Shown here: positions 1-4,624 of the stretch, in pieces | Numbering within the stretch: the stretch's first letter is position 1 | How the letters are laid out: each line of letters begins with the position of its first letter | DNA from: Acidobacteriota bacterium | GTDB lineage: Bacteria; Acidobacteriota; Blastocatellia; Pyrinomonadales; Pyrinomonadaceae | Direction of reading: 5' to 3' | Length of the DNA: 7,969 nucleotides | NCBI GenBank assembly: GCA_005790265.1 | Contig: SXVE01000120.1 | Coordinates: 1-7,969 of the forward strand | Made by a program: the position numbers and the translations under genes | The notes under the pieces: model-generated | What the model was told of the DNA's origin: nothing | Seen by the model: only the letters and a program-made list of their open reading frames with translations | The model's database searches: none

Positions 1-231
1 AATCCACTGTTTTTTGAAAATATTGGTGAAACCGCGTTTCGGCAATCGTCTCTGAAGCGGCATTTGTCCGCCTTCAAATCCGATTTTGCTCGAATAACCC
101 GAACGTGATTTTTGTCCTTTGTGTCCGCGTCCTGATGTTTTGCCAAGTCCTGAACCCGGTCCGCGTCCGACTCTTTTTTTCTTATGCGTCGAGCCTTTTG
201 TGGGACGCAAATTATTAAGTCCTAATGCCAT
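1..231 (-). CDS. rplO: 50S ribosomal protein L15, N-terminal part (runs off the window)
   Basis: The first 77 codons of L15, a late-assembling 50S protein that contacts 23S rRNA; the C-terminal half lies beyond position 1. The protein begins MALGLNNLRPTKGS and continues with the glycine/arginine/lysine-rich extended arm typical of the family: RVGRGPGSGLGKTSGRGHKG, then QKSRSGYSSKIGFEGGQMPL and QRRLPKRGFTN. The ATG at 229-231 is supported by an SD-like AGAGG at 240-244, 8 nt upstream. It follows rpmD after a 109-bp spacer that holds a promoter-like element and an inverted repeat. Its place after rpmD is canonical for the spc operon, where secY usually follows. The identification is firm; only the truncation is a limit. 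Confidence 0.97.
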   Translation of the reverse strand, partial: MALGLNNLRPTKGSTHKKKRVGRGPGSGLGKTSGRGHKGQKSRSGYSSKIGFEGGQMPLQRRLPKRGFTNIFKKQWI

Positions 232-234
232 TTT

Positions 235-244
235 CTTTTCCTCT
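235..244 (-). promoter_or_regulatory. Ribosome binding site of rplO
   Basis: AGAGGAAAAG on the minus strand. The AGAGG core ends 8 nt before the ATG, a normal spacing. It is one of the clearer SD sequences in the window and fixes the rplO start. Confidence 0.7.
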
Positions 245-253
245 TAAATAGTA

Positions 254-332
254 AATCGTGAATGTTATCCGTCTTTCCGGCAGTTTGTCAATTTCTTGAC
301 TCAAGACCGTTGGCGACTAACAATTCACGATT
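254..332. repeat. Inverted repeat in the rpmD-rplO spacer
   Basis: A perfect 10-bp inverted repeat: aatcgtgaat at 254-263 and attcacgatt at 323-332. It extends further (GTAA on the outer side) if one A is bulged. The loop is about 60 nt. Between the arms lies a 13-nt odd palindrome, TCTTGACTCAAGA, at 294-306. The arms belong to the same kind of AT-rich 7-bp-periodic sequence seen in other spacers (ATTCACG ATTTACT ATTTAAG on the minus strand). No U-tract follows, so this does not look like an intrinsic terminator. Confidence 0.6.
262..291 (-). promoter_or_regulatory. Candidate internal promoter before rplO
   Basis: On the minus strand a perfect TTGACA (286-291) is followed after 18 bp by TAACAT (262-267), which matches TATAAT at 4 of 6 positions. 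Transcription would start near 255 and give a short leader containing the rplO SD. The -10 is mediocre and the region is AT-rich, so chance occurrence is quite possible. Confidence 0.3.
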
Positions 333-340
333 ACTGATAT

Positions 341-544
341 TTATTCGACAATTCTCAAAATGTGGGGAATTTTCGCCACGATACCGCGCATTGAAGCATC
401 ATCCGGGCGTTCAACCGTTTGATTGAGTTTTGTAATCCCCAAACTTTTGACAATCTGCTTCTGCTTTTTGGAATAGCCGATCATGCTTCGGTAATACTGA
501 ATTTTGATCGTTCCGCCGCTGCTTTGTTCTGTGTTGTTTGCCAT
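341..544 (-). CDS. rpmD: 50S ribosomal protein L30
   Basis: L30, a small 23S rRNA-binding protein of the large subunit. The 67 residues show the L30 fold markers: the KIQYYRSMIGYSKKQKQIV strand-helix segment (residues 14-32), SLGITKLNQTVERPD (34-48) and the C-terminal MRGIVAKIPHILRIVE. The family is usually about 60 residues, so the first dozen (MANNTEQSSGGT) are a small hydrophilic extension. The ATG is preceded by heptad-repeat sequence with no visible SD (the last bases before ATG read AATTGAATT). It lies between rpsE and rplO as in other spc operons, separated from each by about 100 bp. A promoter-like element lies just upstream. Confidence 0.96.
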   Translation of the reverse strand: MANNTEQSSGGTIKIQYYRSMIGYSKKQKQIVKSLGITKLNQTVERPDDASMRGIVAKIPHILRIVE

Positions 545-550
545 AATTCA

Positions 551-637
551 ATTACGAATTACGAATTATGAAATTACCAATTACAAATCTTTGAAATGAT
601 TCTGTCAATTCGCAATTAGTAATTTGAAATTCGTAAC
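551..637. repeat. Heptad array with inverted arms, rpsE-rpmD spacer
   Basis: The 94-bp spacer is almost entirely 7-bp-periodic. On the minus strand the first arm reads TTACGAA TTTCAAA TTACTAA TTGCGAA TTGACAG (602-636), with the pattern TTNNNAA. The second arm nearer rpmD includes TTCGTAA TTCGTAA. The two arms are imperfect reverse complements: TTACGAATT plus AAATTACNAATT matches after a one-base indel. The transcript could therefore fold into an interrupted stem over the spacer. No U-tract follows. Confidence 0.65.
580..608 (-). promoter_or_regulatory. Candidate internal promoter before rpmD
   Basis: A perfect TTGACA (603-608, minus strand) lies 17 bp before TGTAAT (580-585), a 5-of-6 match to TATAAT at the ideal sigma-70 spacing. 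The predicted start, near position 573, leaves a leader of about 29 nt before the rpmD ATG. TTGACA falls in phase with the heptad array (as TTGACAG), so it may be a by-product of the repeat. It is the best promoter-like match I found in the window. Confidence 0.42.
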
Positions 638-638
638 C

Positions 639-1148
639 TTATCTAAGTTCGTCAACCTGTTTGCCGCGCAGACGCGCCACTTCGATTGGGTCTTTCATTC
701 GGGTCAATCCGTCAAAAGTCGCGCGAATAACATTGTGCGCATTAGTTGATCCGAGAATTTTCGTGCGAACGTTGTGCACGCCGAGCGATTGCAACACGGC
801 GCGAACCGCACCGCCTGCGATAACGCCGGTTCCTTCTTTTGCCGGTTTGATTAAAACTCTTCCCGCGCCGTATTCGCCGATCATTTCGTGCGGCAGTGTT
901 CCGTCTATCAACGGGACGCGAATCAAATTATTTTTCGCCGCTTCAACCGCTTTTTTAATTGCGTTCGGAACTTCTTTTGCTTTTCCTGTGCCGAATCCGA
1001 CGTGTCCCGCTTCATCGCCGATCACGACGAGTGCCGCAAAAGACATATTTTTCCCGCCTTTCACAACTTTTGTTACGCGATTGACCGAGATGAGCTGGTC
1101 TTTCAAGATCAAACCGTTTGGAGAAATTCTCTGTTTATTATTCATCAT
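639..1148 (-). CDS. rpsE: 30S ribosomal protein S5
   Basis: S5, a 30S protein involved in decoding accuracy and mRNA unwinding at the entry site. The 169 residues match the usual bacterial length. The N-terminal double-stranded RNA-binding domain is visible as ISVNRVTKVVKGGKNMSFAA (residues 20-39) followed by LVVIGDEAGHVGFGTGKAKEV. The C-terminal domain has PHEMIGEYGAGRVLIKPA (86-103) and GTGVIAGGAVRAVLQSLGV (107-124). The start overlaps the end of rplR by 11 bp, and an SD-like AGAGGAAA lies 6 nt upstream inside the rplR tail. Tandem ATG codons (1146-1148 and 1143-1145) make the exact start uncertain by one residue. The overlap suggests translational coupling to L18. Confidence 0.97.
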   Translation of the reverse strand: MMNNKQRISPNGLILKDQLISVNRVTKVVKGGKNMSFAALVVIGDEAGHVGFGTGKAKEVPNAIKKAVEAAKNNLIRVPLIDGTLPHEMIGEYGAGRVLIKPAKEGTGVIAGGAVRAVLQSLGVHNVRTKILGSTNAHNVIRATFDGLTRMKDPIEVARLRGKQVDELR

Positions 1149-1533
1149 TGCTTGTTTCCTCTTGCGCCGTTTCGCCTTTATTCAATCCGGCTTCGCGTGT
1201 TGCATCAAGCAACGCTTTGACTCTGCCGTGATAAACATAACCGCCCCGATCAAAAACTACGTTTTCGATTCCGGCTGTTTGCGCGCGCTCGGCAATCGCT
1301 CGTCCGACGCGCTGAGCCGCTTCGATATTTCCGCCGGTTGATCCTGCCAAGTCTTTTTCGGTCGTCGAAGCCGATGCCAGAGTTTTTCCATTCACGTCGT
1401 CAATAACCTGCGCGTAAATATGATTCAAACTGCGAAACACTGCAAGACGCGGACGCGCTTCGGTACCGCTTACTTTCTTGCGAATGCGGCTGTGAACGCC
1501 GCGACGAATATCTGCTCTACTTTTGCTTGCCAT
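1138..1533 (-). CDS. rplR: 50S ribosomal protein L18 with short acidic tail
   Basis: L18 binds 5S rRNA with L5 and helps place it in the central protuberance. Family markers: an Arg/Lys-rich N-terminus (residues 6-26), RPRLAVFRSLNHIYAQVIDD (27-46) and the C-terminal FDRGGYVYHGRVKALLDATR (94-113) followed by EAGL. L18 normally ends shortly after EAGL; here NKGETAQEETSNDE is appended, giving 131 residues. That acidic tail carries the SD of rpsE and overlaps its start codon, so the tail is tied to coupling with S5. The ATG at 1531-1533 is preceded by AAAATCAACAAT with no SD. The upstream 111-bp spacer is a heptad-repeat inverted pair. Confidence 0.97.
   Translation of the reverse strand: MASKSRADIRRGVHSRIRKKVSGTEARPRLAVFRSLNHIYAQVIDDVNGKTLASASTTEKDLAGSTGGNIEAAQRVGRAIAERAQTAGIENVVFDRGGYVYHGRVKALLDATREAGLNKGETAQEETSNDE
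1155..1162 (-). promoter_or_regulatory. rpsE ribosome binding site inside rplR
   Basis: AGAGGAAA on the minus strand lies within the codons for the L18 tail (EET). It sits 6 nt before the first of two tandem ATGs of rpsE, with the GAGG core about 9 nt away. It favours the first ATG. Confidence 0.6.
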
Positions 1534-1539
1534 ATTGTT

Positions 1540-1640
1540 GATTTTGGATTTTAGATTTTGAATTTCGGATTATTCTTCAGATGGCGCGTCTTTATATTCG
1601 ACTCAACCAATCCAAAACCTAAAATCCAAAATCCAAAATT
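1540..1640. repeat. Paired inverted heptad arrays, rplF-rplR spacer
   Basis: Array A (1540-1574, plus strand) reads gattttg gatttta gattttg aatttcg gattatt. Array B (1606-1640) reads accaatc caaaacc taaaatc caaaatc caaaatt. They are inverted relative to each other: attttggattttagatttt at 1541-1559 matches the reverse complement of 1614-1632 at 18 of 19 positions. The intervening loop is about 54 nt. The mRNA could therefore form a long A-U-rich stem between L6 and L18. No U-run follows the distal arm in transcript direction; the sequence continues directly into the rplR start codon. Confidence 0.8.
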
Positions 1641-1644
1641 AAAA

Positions 1645-2205
1645 TTATTTTCCTGTTTTACCCGGTTTCAGACGATATAATTTATCAGCGTAACGAACGC
1701 CTTTGCCTTTGTAAGCATCGGGTTTACGCAGGCGATTAAGTTCGGCGGCAACCTGACCGAGCTTCTGGCGGTCAATTCCCGTTAAGGTAATCGTCGTTTG
1801 ATATTGGTTGACCGTTGCTTTGGTATTTACTCTTTCGGTTTTTGCTTCAATGCCGTCCGGCAGCGGATACTCAATCGGATGTGAATACCCAAGCGAGAAA
1901 AGAATTTTTTTGCCCTGCACGTCGGCTTTATAACCGACGCCGACGACATCCATATCTTTTTTGAATCCTTCGGTAACTCCGACCACTGCGTTATTTGCTA
2001 AAGCGCGCGCCAAGCCGTGAAAAGCCGCTTGATCGTCGTTTTCTCTGACCGCCGTTAAAGTGCCGTCTTCCTGCGTAAATTTAATTCCGTTCGGGATCGG
2101 CGTTTTCAGAGTTCCTTTCGGACCTTTTACTTCCAACTCTTTGTCACCGATTGTGACCGTCACTCCCGACGGAATCGTAATCGGCTTTTTTCCTACTCGC
2201 GACAT
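1645..2205 (-). CDS. rplF: 50S ribosomal protein L6
   Basis: L6 binds 23S rRNA helix 97 near the factor-binding region of the 50S. The 186 residues contain the two repeated L6 domains. The first starts MSRVGKKPITIPSGVTVTI (1-19) with EVKGPKGTL (25-33). The second has KDMDVVGVGYKADVQGKKI (83-101) and the family signature PDAYKGKGVRYADKLYRLK (162-180). It is slightly longer than the roughly 177-residue E. coli protein. The ATG is preceded by an A-run (GAAAAAAATAT) and no SD. An SD-like AAGGA precedes a different, out-of-frame ATG 52 nt upstream (see findings). Family conservation of MSRVGKKPI makes the assigned start secure. Confidence 0.97.
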   Translation of the reverse strand: MSRVGKKPITIPSGVTVTIGDKELEVKGPKGTLKTPIPNGIKFTQEDGTLTAVRENDDQAAFHGLARALANNAVVGVTEGFKKDMDVVGVGYKADVQGKKILFSLGYSHPIEYPLPDGIEAKTERVNTKATVNQYQTTITLTGIDRQKLGQVAAELNRLRKPDAYKGKGVRYADKLYRLKPGKTGK

Positions 2206-2242
2206 ATATTTTTTTCGGATTGGCTGACAAAGCTAAATACAA

Positions 2243-2270
2243 TGCTTCGCCCTTCATCCTTAATCCTTTT
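2243..2270 (-). repeat. Degenerate heptad run, rpsH-rplF spacer
   Basis: On the minus strand the run reads AAAAGGA TTAAGGA TGAAGGG CGAAGCA, four heptads sharing AAGG. It lies directly after the rpsH stop. The repeated AAGGA resembles an SD core but is about 50 nt from the rplF start, too far to serve it directly. Confidence 0.45.
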
Positions 2271-2273
2271 TGA

Positions 2274-2666
2274 TTAGTAAACCTGTGCCAAAATCTCTCC
2301 GCCGGTGTTTTCCCGACGAGCGCGTTTTCCGCTCATCAAGCCTTTGGAAGTAGAAATAATATTCACACCATATCCACCGAGAACTTTTGGAATTCCGCTT
2401 GCCGCAACATATACTCTTCTGCCCGGACGAGAAACTCTCGATAAATGGCTGATTGAAGAAGTGCCTTTCGCGTCGTACCGCAAAAAGATGCGAATCACAT
2501 ATTTTACGTCTTCGCCTTTCGTAACGAAATTATTAATGTAACCTTCTTCTTTCAGGATGCGTGCAAGTTCCAGTTTCAATTTGGAACCGGGAATATCTAC
2601 GCGCGTATGATTCGCGGCAATCGCATTGCGAATTCGCGTCAGCATATCGGCTATTGGATCTGTCAT
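2274..2666 (-). CDS. rpsH: 30S ribosomal protein S8
   Basis: S8 is a primary 16S rRNA-binding protein of the 30S platform and, in E. coli, the feedback repressor of spc mRNA. The length of 130 residues is the family norm. It begins MTDPIADMLTRIRNA, carries DIPGSKLKLELARILKEEGY (24-43), and has the C-terminal RNA-binding signature STSKG (105-109), ARRENTGGEIL (116-126), ending AQVY. An SD-like CGGAG at 2677-2681 lies 10 nt before the ATG. It sits after rpsN with a 67-bp spacer that holds a palindrome and small hairpin. Whether S8 autoregulates here cannot be judged from sequence alone. Confidence 0.97.
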   Translation of the reverse strand: MTDPIADMLTRIRNAIAANHTRVDIPGSKLKLELARILKEEGYINNFVTKGEDVKYVIRIFLRYDAKGTSSISHLSRVSRPGRRVYVAASGIPKVLGGYGVNIISTSKGLMSGKRARRENTGGEILAQVY

Positions 2667-2678
2667 TTTTTATAAACT

Positions 2679-2714
2679 CCGTTAAAATTTTACGGCGGTT
2701 CGTTATCTTCCGCC
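2679..2714. other. Palindrome and small hairpin, rpsN-rpsH spacer
   Basis: CCGTTAAAATTTTACGG (2679-2695) is a near-perfect palindrome broken only by one extra T. It overlaps the SD of rpsH (CGGAG, 2677-2681). Adjacent, ggcgg at 2694-2698 can pair with ccgcc at 2710-2714 across an 11-nt loop. The two structures share bases and would compete. There is no U-tract. This is the one long spacer, with rplX-rplE, in which I see no clear heptad run. Confidence 0.4.
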
Positions 2715-2733
2715 TACCGTAATTCGATATAAT

Positions 2734-3039
2734 TTACCAGCTCGATTTCGTGATGCCGGGAATTTGCCCCTGTAACGATAATCCGCGAAATGAAACGCGC
2801 GACATACCGAATTTTCTCAGAAATCCACGCGGACGACCAGTTTGCGAACAGCGGTTGCGCACTCGCACCGGACTGGCATCGCGCGGCAGCTTCTGAAGTC
2901 GCATCACGGCTTCGTCCACCTGTTCGGGCGAAGAAACCGGATTATTAATAATCTTTTTCAATTCTGCGCGGCGCTCTGCAAATTGCGTCACCATTTTCTT
3001 GCGTTTTTCGTTTTTTACAACTTTGCTAATCTTTGCCAT
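2734..3039 (-). CDS. rpsN: 30S ribosomal protein S14, zinc-independent type
   Basis: S14 assembles late in the 30S head. At 101 residues it is the long C-minus form: there is a single cysteine (C64, in RNRCSQTGRPRGFLRKFGMS) and no CxxC pairs, unlike the roughly 61-residue zinc-ribbon type. The start MAKISKVVKNEKRKK, LPRDASPVRVRNRC (51-64) and the C-terminus GQIPGITKSSW match the E. coli-type protein closely. No zinc ligand is therefore expected. The ATG is preceded by TCAAATTTAT with no SD; the upstream spacer is a heptad array. Its position between rplE and rpsH is canonical. Confidence 0.97.
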   Translation of the reverse strand: MAKISKVVKNEKRKKMVTQFAERRAELKKIINNPVSSPEQVDEAVMRLQKLPRDASPVRVRNRCSQTGRPRGFLRKFGMSRVSFRGLSLQGQIPGITKSSW

Positions 3040-3044
3040 ATAAA

Positions 3045-3079
3045 TTTGAGATTCAAAATTTGAAATTCAAGGTTTGATT
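3045..3079. repeat. Heptad array, rplE-rpsN spacer
   Basis: The plus strand reads tttgaga ttcaaaa tttgaaa ttcaagg tttgatt: five contiguous heptads alternating TTTGAAA-like and TTCAAAA-like units. Since TTTGAA and TTCAAA are reverse complements, the array is self-complementary and can form local hairpins. Weaker 7-bp spacing continues towards the rplE stop. The array ends 6 bp before the rpsN ATG and occupies the place where an SD would be expected. Confidence 0.75.
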
Positions 3080-3118
3080 CGCTTTATTCTAGAATCGTAA
3101 ACCCTGAAAACTGAAGAA

Positions 3119-3658
3119 CTATTGTCTGAACGGCATTCCGAGCGCTTTCAGCAGTGACCGCGCCTGCTCGTCATTTCTCGCTGTCGTTACAATGGAAATA
3201 TTCATTCCGCGCGTTTTATCAACTTTGTTAAAATCAATTTCCGGGAAAATCAGTTGTTCGCGAATACCAAGCGTATAATTGCCGCGACCGTCAAAAGCCT
3301 TCGGCGAAATTCCGCGAAAATCGCGAACGCGCGGCAGAGCGACGGAAATCAAGCGGTCAAGAAATTCATACATTCGATCACCGCGCAGCGTTACCATCGC
3401 GCCGATGTTCATTCCCTGACGAAGCTTAAAGGCAGCGATTGATTTCTTCGCTTTTGTGACGACCGGTTTCTGTCCGCTGACAACTCTCAATTCGTCAACT
3501 GCCGTATCGAGAATTTTAGCGTTGCTGATTGCTTCGCCCATTCCCATATTGATAACGACTTTCTCGATTTTCGGAATCGCCATCACGTTTTCGATGCCGA
3601 ATTCTTTCGCGATTGCCGGAGCAATTTCGTTTCTGTATTTATCTTTTAATCTAGCCAT
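3119..3658 (-). CDS. rplE: 50S ribosomal protein L5
   Basis: L5 binds 5S rRNA in the central protuberance and contacts P-site tRNA. The 179 residues equal the standard bacterial length. Visible family blocks: MARLKDKYRNEIAPAI (1-16), IPKIEKVVINMGMGEA (28-43), SGQKPVVTKAKKSIAAFKLR (61-80), LPRVRDFRGISPKAFDGRGN (108-127), and the C-terminal TTARNDEQARSLLKALGMPF. It is preceded by a 95-bp spacer after rplX. The bases before the ATG (AAAAAATAATAAA) hold no SD. It works with L18, encoded downstream, in 5S rRNP formation. Confidence 0.97.
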   Translation of the reverse strand: MARLKDKYRNEIAPAIAKEFGIENVMAIPKIEKVVINMGMGEAISNAKILDTAVDELRVVSGQKPVVTKAKKSIAAFKLRQGMNIGAMVTLRGDRMYEFLDRLISVALPRVRDFRGISPKAFDGRGNYTLGIREQLIFPEIDFNKVDKTRGMNISIVTTARNDEQARSLLKALGMPFRQ

Positions 3659-3753
3659 TTTATTATTTTTTGCTTGGGACTCGCTCTCGAAATTTTCTTT
3701 TGCAAAAAACGCAAATTCAAAATCTCTACGTTTCCAAGCCGTTTAACCAATTA
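3659..3753. other. rplX-rplE spacer, no clear function
   Basis: A 95-bp spacer without a convincing ORF, terminator or SD. It has weak inverted elements: gcttgg (3672-3677) against ccaagc near 3734-3739, and tttgc/gcaaa flanking an A-run in the middle. A clear heptad run is not obvious here, unlike in most other long spacers. Confidence 0.4.
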
Positions 3754-4170
3754 TTAATCTTCGGTTTCAGTATTATTTTCCGTCCGTCTCGTTCTATCCG
3801 GCTCGGGAATGAGCTTTCCGCTTTTCGCAATGCGAACTTTTTTGCCGTCGCGCGTTTCATATTTGATGCGCGTCGGTTTTCCGGTTTCCGGATCAACCAC
3901 AGCAACATTGGAAACATCAACCCAAGCTTCTTTCTCAATAATTCCGCCTTCTTTATTTAATTGCGGAACCGCTTTTTGGTGTTTCTTGACGATCATCGCG
4001 CCTTCGACTTTTACTTTTCCGTTGCGCGCATCAACAGCGATTACTTTACCGCGAACCGGTTGCCGATTGCCGTTGCTGTCAAAGCGGGCGTATTCCTTGC
4101 CCGCGATAAAAACAACTTGGTCGCCGCGTTTGATTTTGCTTTTTACTGTTCCTGTTTTTACCTGTTTCAT
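3754..4170 (-). CDS. rplX: 50S ribosomal protein L24 with loop insertion and acidic tail
   Basis: L24 is an assembly-initiating 50S protein that binds 23S rRNA near the exit tunnel. The N-terminal KOW region is recognisable (KIKRGDQVVFIAGKE, 12-26; RGKVIAVDARNGKVKVEG, 40-57), followed by MIVKKHQKAVPQ (59-70), GGIIEKEAWVDVSNVAVVDP (75-94), and KPTRIKYETRDGKKVRIAKS. Two features differ from a typical roughly 100-105-residue L24. About 10 extra residues (within YARFDSNGNRQPV, 27-39) split the KOW loop between AGK and RGK. A hydrophilic tail (RTRRTENNTETED) also follows the normal end, giving 138 residues. The start sits 4 bp after rplN with the best SD in the window. Confidence 0.96.
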   Translation of the reverse strand: MKQVKTGTVKSKIKRGDQVVFIAGKEYARFDSNGNRQPVRGKVIAVDARNGKVKVEGAMIVKKHQKAVPQLNKEGGIIEKEAWVDVSNVAVVDPETGKPTRIKYETRDGKKVRIAKSGKLIPEPDRTRRTENNTETED

Positions 4171-4174
4171 GATC

Positions 4175-4543
4175 TTAAATCACCTCCGGCGCGAGGCTGA
4201 CGATTTTCATAAAGTTTTTTTCGCGCAGTTCGCGCGCGACCGGACCGAAAACGCGTGTTCCAATCGGCGAACCGTCATCTTTAATTAACACGGCGGCGTT
4301 TTCGTCAAAACGAATATAGCTTCCGTCTTTGCGGCGCACCTCTTTACGAGTGCGCACGATTACCGCGTTGTAAACTTTACCTTTTTTCACTGTTCCGTCC
4401 GGCGCTGCTTCCTTAACGGTAACTTTAATTTTGTCGCCGAGACGCGCGATCTTCGGTGTTGAACCGCCAATCGGCATAATCATCACTACGCGCTTTGCAC
4501 CTGAATTATCAGCGACCGCTAACGAGGTCTGCATCTGAATCAT
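4175..4543 (-). CDS. rplN: 50S ribosomal protein L14
   Basis: L14 binds 23S rRNA and forms intersubunit bridges with 16S rRNA. Its 122 residues are a complete, typical L14: MIQMQTSLAVADNSGAKRV at the start, GDKIKVTVKEAAPDGTVKKG (36-55), the family signature DGSYIRFDENAAVLI (73-87), and GTRVFGPVARELREKNFMKI (95-114) near the end. It is the first gene of the spc half, after an 81-bp spacer from rpsQ. An SD-like CGGAGT (4551-4556) lies 7 nt upstream and is itself the last unit of a heptad array. rplX follows after 4 bp, implying coupling. Confidence 0.98.
   Translation of the reverse strand: MIQMQTSLAVADNSGAKRVVMIMPIGGSTPKIARLGDKIKVTVKEAAPDGTVKKGKVYNAVIVRTRKEVRRKDGSYIRFDENAAVLIKDDGSPIGTRVFGPVARELREKNFMKIVSLAPEVI
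4179..4187 (-). promoter_or_regulatory. Strong SD of rplX
   Basis: GGAGGTGAT, fully complementary to the usual 3' end of bacterial 16S rRNA, lies 8 nt before the rplX ATG and inside the last codons of rplN. It shows that the canonical anti-SD is used in this genome, which makes SD-less starts elsewhere in the cluster meaningful. Confidence 0.85.
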
Positions 4544-4549
4544 AACTTT

Positions 4550-4584
4550 TACTCCGTAAATCGTTAATCGTTAATCGCAAATCG
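4550..4584 (-). repeat. Heptad array carrying the rplN SD, rpsQ-rplN spacer
   Basis: On the minus strand the array reads CGATTTG CGATTAA CGATTAA CGATTTA CGGAGTA: five contiguous heptads beginning with CG. The last unit departs from CGATTNA exactly where the SD core GGAG is needed. This spacer is where the S10 and spc operons are separately transcribed in E. coli, but I see no good promoter in it. Confidence 0.8.
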
Positions 4585-4624
4585 TTTGTTTAATTTCTTT
4601 TCACGACTCACAATTTACTACAAA

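Noticed and set aside
551..637. Heptad arrays as a CRISPR array or insertion-sequence ends
   Set aside because: Units are 7 bp with no unique spacers, no transposase and no target duplications, so neither class fits.
661..1341. Long plus-strand open frame of 226 codons opposite rpsE and rplR
   Set aside because: It lies antisense to two firmly identified ribosomal genes, has no ribosome binding site or recognisable family, and its length follows from the codon bias of the opposite strand.
2694..2714. GGCGG/CCGCC hairpin as an intrinsic terminator after rpsN
   Set aside because: The stem is only 5 bp with an 11-nt loop and no U-tract follows. Termination within a ribosomal operon is also unlikely.
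3726..3938. Minus-strand 70-codon frame overlapping the end of rplX in another frame
   Set aside because: It is mostly an alternative frame of L24 coding sequence with basic, low-information residues and no SD.
3809..4288. Plus-strand open frame of 159 codons opposite rplX and rplN
   Set aside because: It is the antisense shadow of L24 and L14, whose identities are certain, with no independent support.
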